DNA from: Lysobacterales bacterium
Lineage (GTDB): Bacteria > Pseudomonadota > Gammaproteobacteria > Xanthomonadales > Marinicellaceae
DNA: 6,098 nt
Direction of reading: 5' to 3'
NCBI GenBank assembly: GCA_015494035.1
Contig: WGBZ01000248.1
Span: 1-6,098, forward strand
Shown here: positions 4,374-6,098 of the stretch, piece after piece
Numbering within the stretch: position 1 is the first letter of the stretch
Layout: each line of letters opens with the position of its first letter
Translations under genes and position numbers: made by a program
The notes under the pieces: model-generated
Databases searched by the model: none
The model's input: only the letters and a program-made list of their open reading frames with translations
What the model was told of the DNA's origin: nothing

Positions 4374-6098
4374 GCATAAACGAACAAATTGATTTTTCCA
4401 CACTGGTCTGGGTCAAGAATGAGCTGGACGAAACGCTGGAACGCGCTCGTCAGGCACTGGAAGCCTATGTGGAAGATCCCGAGGATGTGAATCAGTTACA
4501 GTTTTGTGCCACCTACCTGCATCAGGTGCAAGGCACGCTGAAAATGGTGGAACTGTATGGTGCTGCCATGGTGGCCGAAGAAATGGAACAGGTGGCCAAG
4601 AAACTGCTGGAAGGGGAAGTCAAAAACCCCGATGACGCCTTCAGTGTGCTTATGCGCGGCATCGTGCAGTTACCTGATTATCTGGAACGTATCCAGCTGG
4701 GCCACAAGGACATCCCCATTGTTTTGTTGCCGCTGGTCAATGACCTGCGCACCGTTCGTGGTGACCAGTTGCTTTCTGAAAGTGCCTTGTTCAATCCGGA
4801 CCTGAGCCTGGGTGTGCCCGAGGAGGCGCGCAAAAGCCAGATCCGGCTATCGCCCAAACAGCTCAAGCCCATCATTTCCAAAATCCGCAATGCTTATCAA
4901 CAGGCCTTGTTGAAATGGTTCAAGAGTGAGGATTACCACGAACAGCACGGCATCTTCCAAAACATCCTCAACAAGTTGCAAATGCTGATGGGGGATGAGG
5001 ATTTCAGCCAACTCTTCTGGGTTGCGGAGGCGGCATTCGATGCCCTCAATGAAGACGCCCTGAAAGACTCGGTCACGTTCCGGCGCCTGGCCGGTCAGCT
5101 GGATCTACTGTTGCGCAAGGCCAGCCAGTTGCAGGAAGAGGATTTGGATTCCCAGGTGCAGGGGTTGACCAAGAATTTTCTGTATTACGTGGCCATGGCT
5201 TCTTCCGAATCAGAAAAAGCCCAGCGGCTCAAGGATTATTTCAATCTGCGCCAGTTTGTACCGGATGACAATGAACTTGCCCATGCCCAAGGCAGCATTT
5301 CCGGCAAAAACAAGGAATTGCTGGAAACCGTGGCCGGCGCCATTCGCGACGACGTGTTATCGGTTCAGGAAACACTGGATCTGTTTATCCGCAACCCCAA
5401 TGCACCGCTGGAAGAGCTCAACTCCATCGAGCAGTCCCTGGGCACCATTGCCGACACCTTGGGTATCCTGGGTCTGGGCTCGGCGCGGGAAGCCATCGTG
5501 GCGCAACGCACCGATTTAATGGGAAAAATCGAAGCGGGTCAACGCCCCGATGACGATCAATTGATGGAAATGGCCAAACAGTTGCTGAAAGTCGAGTCCG
5601 ACCTGAATGATCACATTCAGTCCCTTGGCTTTATCGCCACTGAAGAAAAAACCGCACAACAGGGCATTGAAATCCCCCGCTCTGAGGTGCATGCCATTCT
5701 CGAGACCCTGGCCAAGGAATCCATTCAGAATCTGCAGCATATCAAGTCCAATTTTGTGGCCTTTATTGAAACCACCTGGGACCGCGAAAAAATACGCGAA
5801 AACCCGAAACTCCTGAAGGAAATCCAGGGCGCATTGCAAATGCTGGATTTGCAGGAAGCCGCCACGGAAGTGGGACGGGTGGCCGAATACTCACAACATT
5901 TACTCGACGCCACCGTCACGCCCTCGGCCGAAGAGCTTGACATGCTTGCCGATGCCGTGGCCAGCATCGAATACTACATGGAATACCTGGGCAGTAACAG
6001 CCCCGGCAAGGCCCAGATTCTGGAACTGGCCCGCAGCAATCTGGACAAGCTATTTGCCCGTCGCGACGTCACAGCACAGCAGCCACCAGCTGCAGAAC
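4370..6098 (+). CDS. chpA: ChpA, hybrid chemotaxis histidine kinase (N-terminal part only)
   Basis: This frame starts at ATG 4370, which overlaps the pilK stop as ATGA, and stays open for 576 codons to the window edge; the gene is cut by the window. The N-terminus (WVKNELDETL, then ARQALEAYVEDPED, HQVQGTLKMVELYGA and AEEMEQ) closely resembles remembered P. aeruginosa ChpA, a protein of about 2,470 residues with several HPt-type domains, a CheA core and a C-terminal receiver. The visible part matches the FimL-like region. It shows an HPt-like motif with His51 (HQVQGT, 51-56) and two similar helical modules without histidine: around 320-380 (Gln355 at the aligned position) and 450-510 (Lys483 in LLKEIQGALQML). 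A Gln/Pro/Ala-rich linker seems to begin near residue 567. It should take signals from PilJ through PilI and phosphorylate PilG. GAAGAA at 4358-4363 is a weak ribosome binding site, so coupling to pilK is likely. No frame break is seen. Confidence 0.93.
   Translation, partial: MSINEQIDFSTLVWVKNELDETLERARQALEAYVEDPEDVNQLQFCATYLHQVQGTLKMVELYGAAMVAEEMEQVAKKLLEGEVKNPDDAFSVLMRGIVQLPDYLERIQLGHKDIPIVLLPLVNDLRTVRGDQLLSESALFNPDLSLGVPEEARKSQIRLSPKQLKPIISKIRNAYQQALLKWFKSEDYHEQHGIFQNILNKLQMLMGDEDFSQLFWVAEAAFDALNEDALKDSVTFRRLAGQLDLLLRKASQLQEEDLDSQVQGLTKNFLYYVAMASSESEKAQRLKDYFNLRQFVPDDNELAHAQGSISGKNKELLETVAGAIRDDVLSVQETLDLFIRNPNAPLEELNSIEQSLGTIADTLGILGLGSAREAIVAQRTDLMGKIEAGQRPDDDQLMEMAKQLLKVESDLNDHIQSLGFIATEEKTAQQGIEIPRSEVHAILETLAKESIQNLQHIKSNFVAFIETTWDREKIRENPKLLKEIQGALQMLDLQEAATEVGRVAEYSQHLLDATVTPSAEELDMLADAVASIEYYMEYLGSNSPGKAQILELARSNLDKLFARRDVTAQQPPAAE

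Noticed and set aside
4557..4805. Plus-strand 82-codon frame (and a minus-strand frame at 4678-4890) in the last third of the window.
   Set aside because: Both are shadows of the chpA frame, which is continuous from 4370 to the edge; the peptides are Trp/Cys/Arg-rich with no family resemblance.

Overview
The window carries the 5' half of a Pil-Chp chemosensory operon, the chemotaxis-like pathway that controls type IV pili (twitching motility, surface sensing and cAMP signalling in the Pseudomonas aeruginosa model). All genes are on the + strand: pilG (409-819), pilI (819-1364), pilJ (1443-3467), pilK (about 3468-4373) and chpA (from 4370, running off the right edge). Moderate GC content and close resemblance to the Pseudomonas proteins point to a gammaproteobacterium of the Pseudomonadales/Oceanospirillales type. 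I cannot name a genus from the sequence. All identifications rest on motifs and remembered family sequences, not on a search.

Layout. Positions 1-408 hold no gene I can support. They contain two neighbouring perfect inverted repeats (210-227 and 239-261), a weak promoter-like match, and a good Shine-Dalgarno sequence just before a GTG start for pilG. From 409 on, the genes are packed as one transcription unit. pilG and pilI overlap by one base (TGATG), pilK and chpA overlap by four (ATGA), and pilK follows pilJ with no gap or a 39-base gap depending on its start. The only real gap is 78 bp before pilJ, which has its own ribosome binding site.

How the genes work together. PilJ is the membrane receptor (MCP). 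PilI is the CheW-type adaptor linking PilJ to the kinase ChpA. PilK is the CheR-type methyltransferase expected to methylate PilJ. ChpA is the very large hybrid histidine kinase, and PilG is the CheY-like receiver that takes its phosphoryl group. Only the first 576 residues of ChpA are visible. They form the FimL-like, HPt-related N-terminal part, and the kinase core is outside the window.

Main points of interest. pilH, which lies between pilG and pilI in P. aeruginosa, is absent from that place. The two palindromes upstream of pilG look like an operator region. The pilK start is ambiguous and may involve a 12-codon leader ORF. A 57-codon ORF ends in a GTGA overlap with the pilG start. The chpA frame is open over 1.7 kb and shows one intact and two degenerate HPt-like motifs. 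I see no mobile element, CRISPR array, RNA gene or convincing terminator, and nothing that amounts to a wholly new system.
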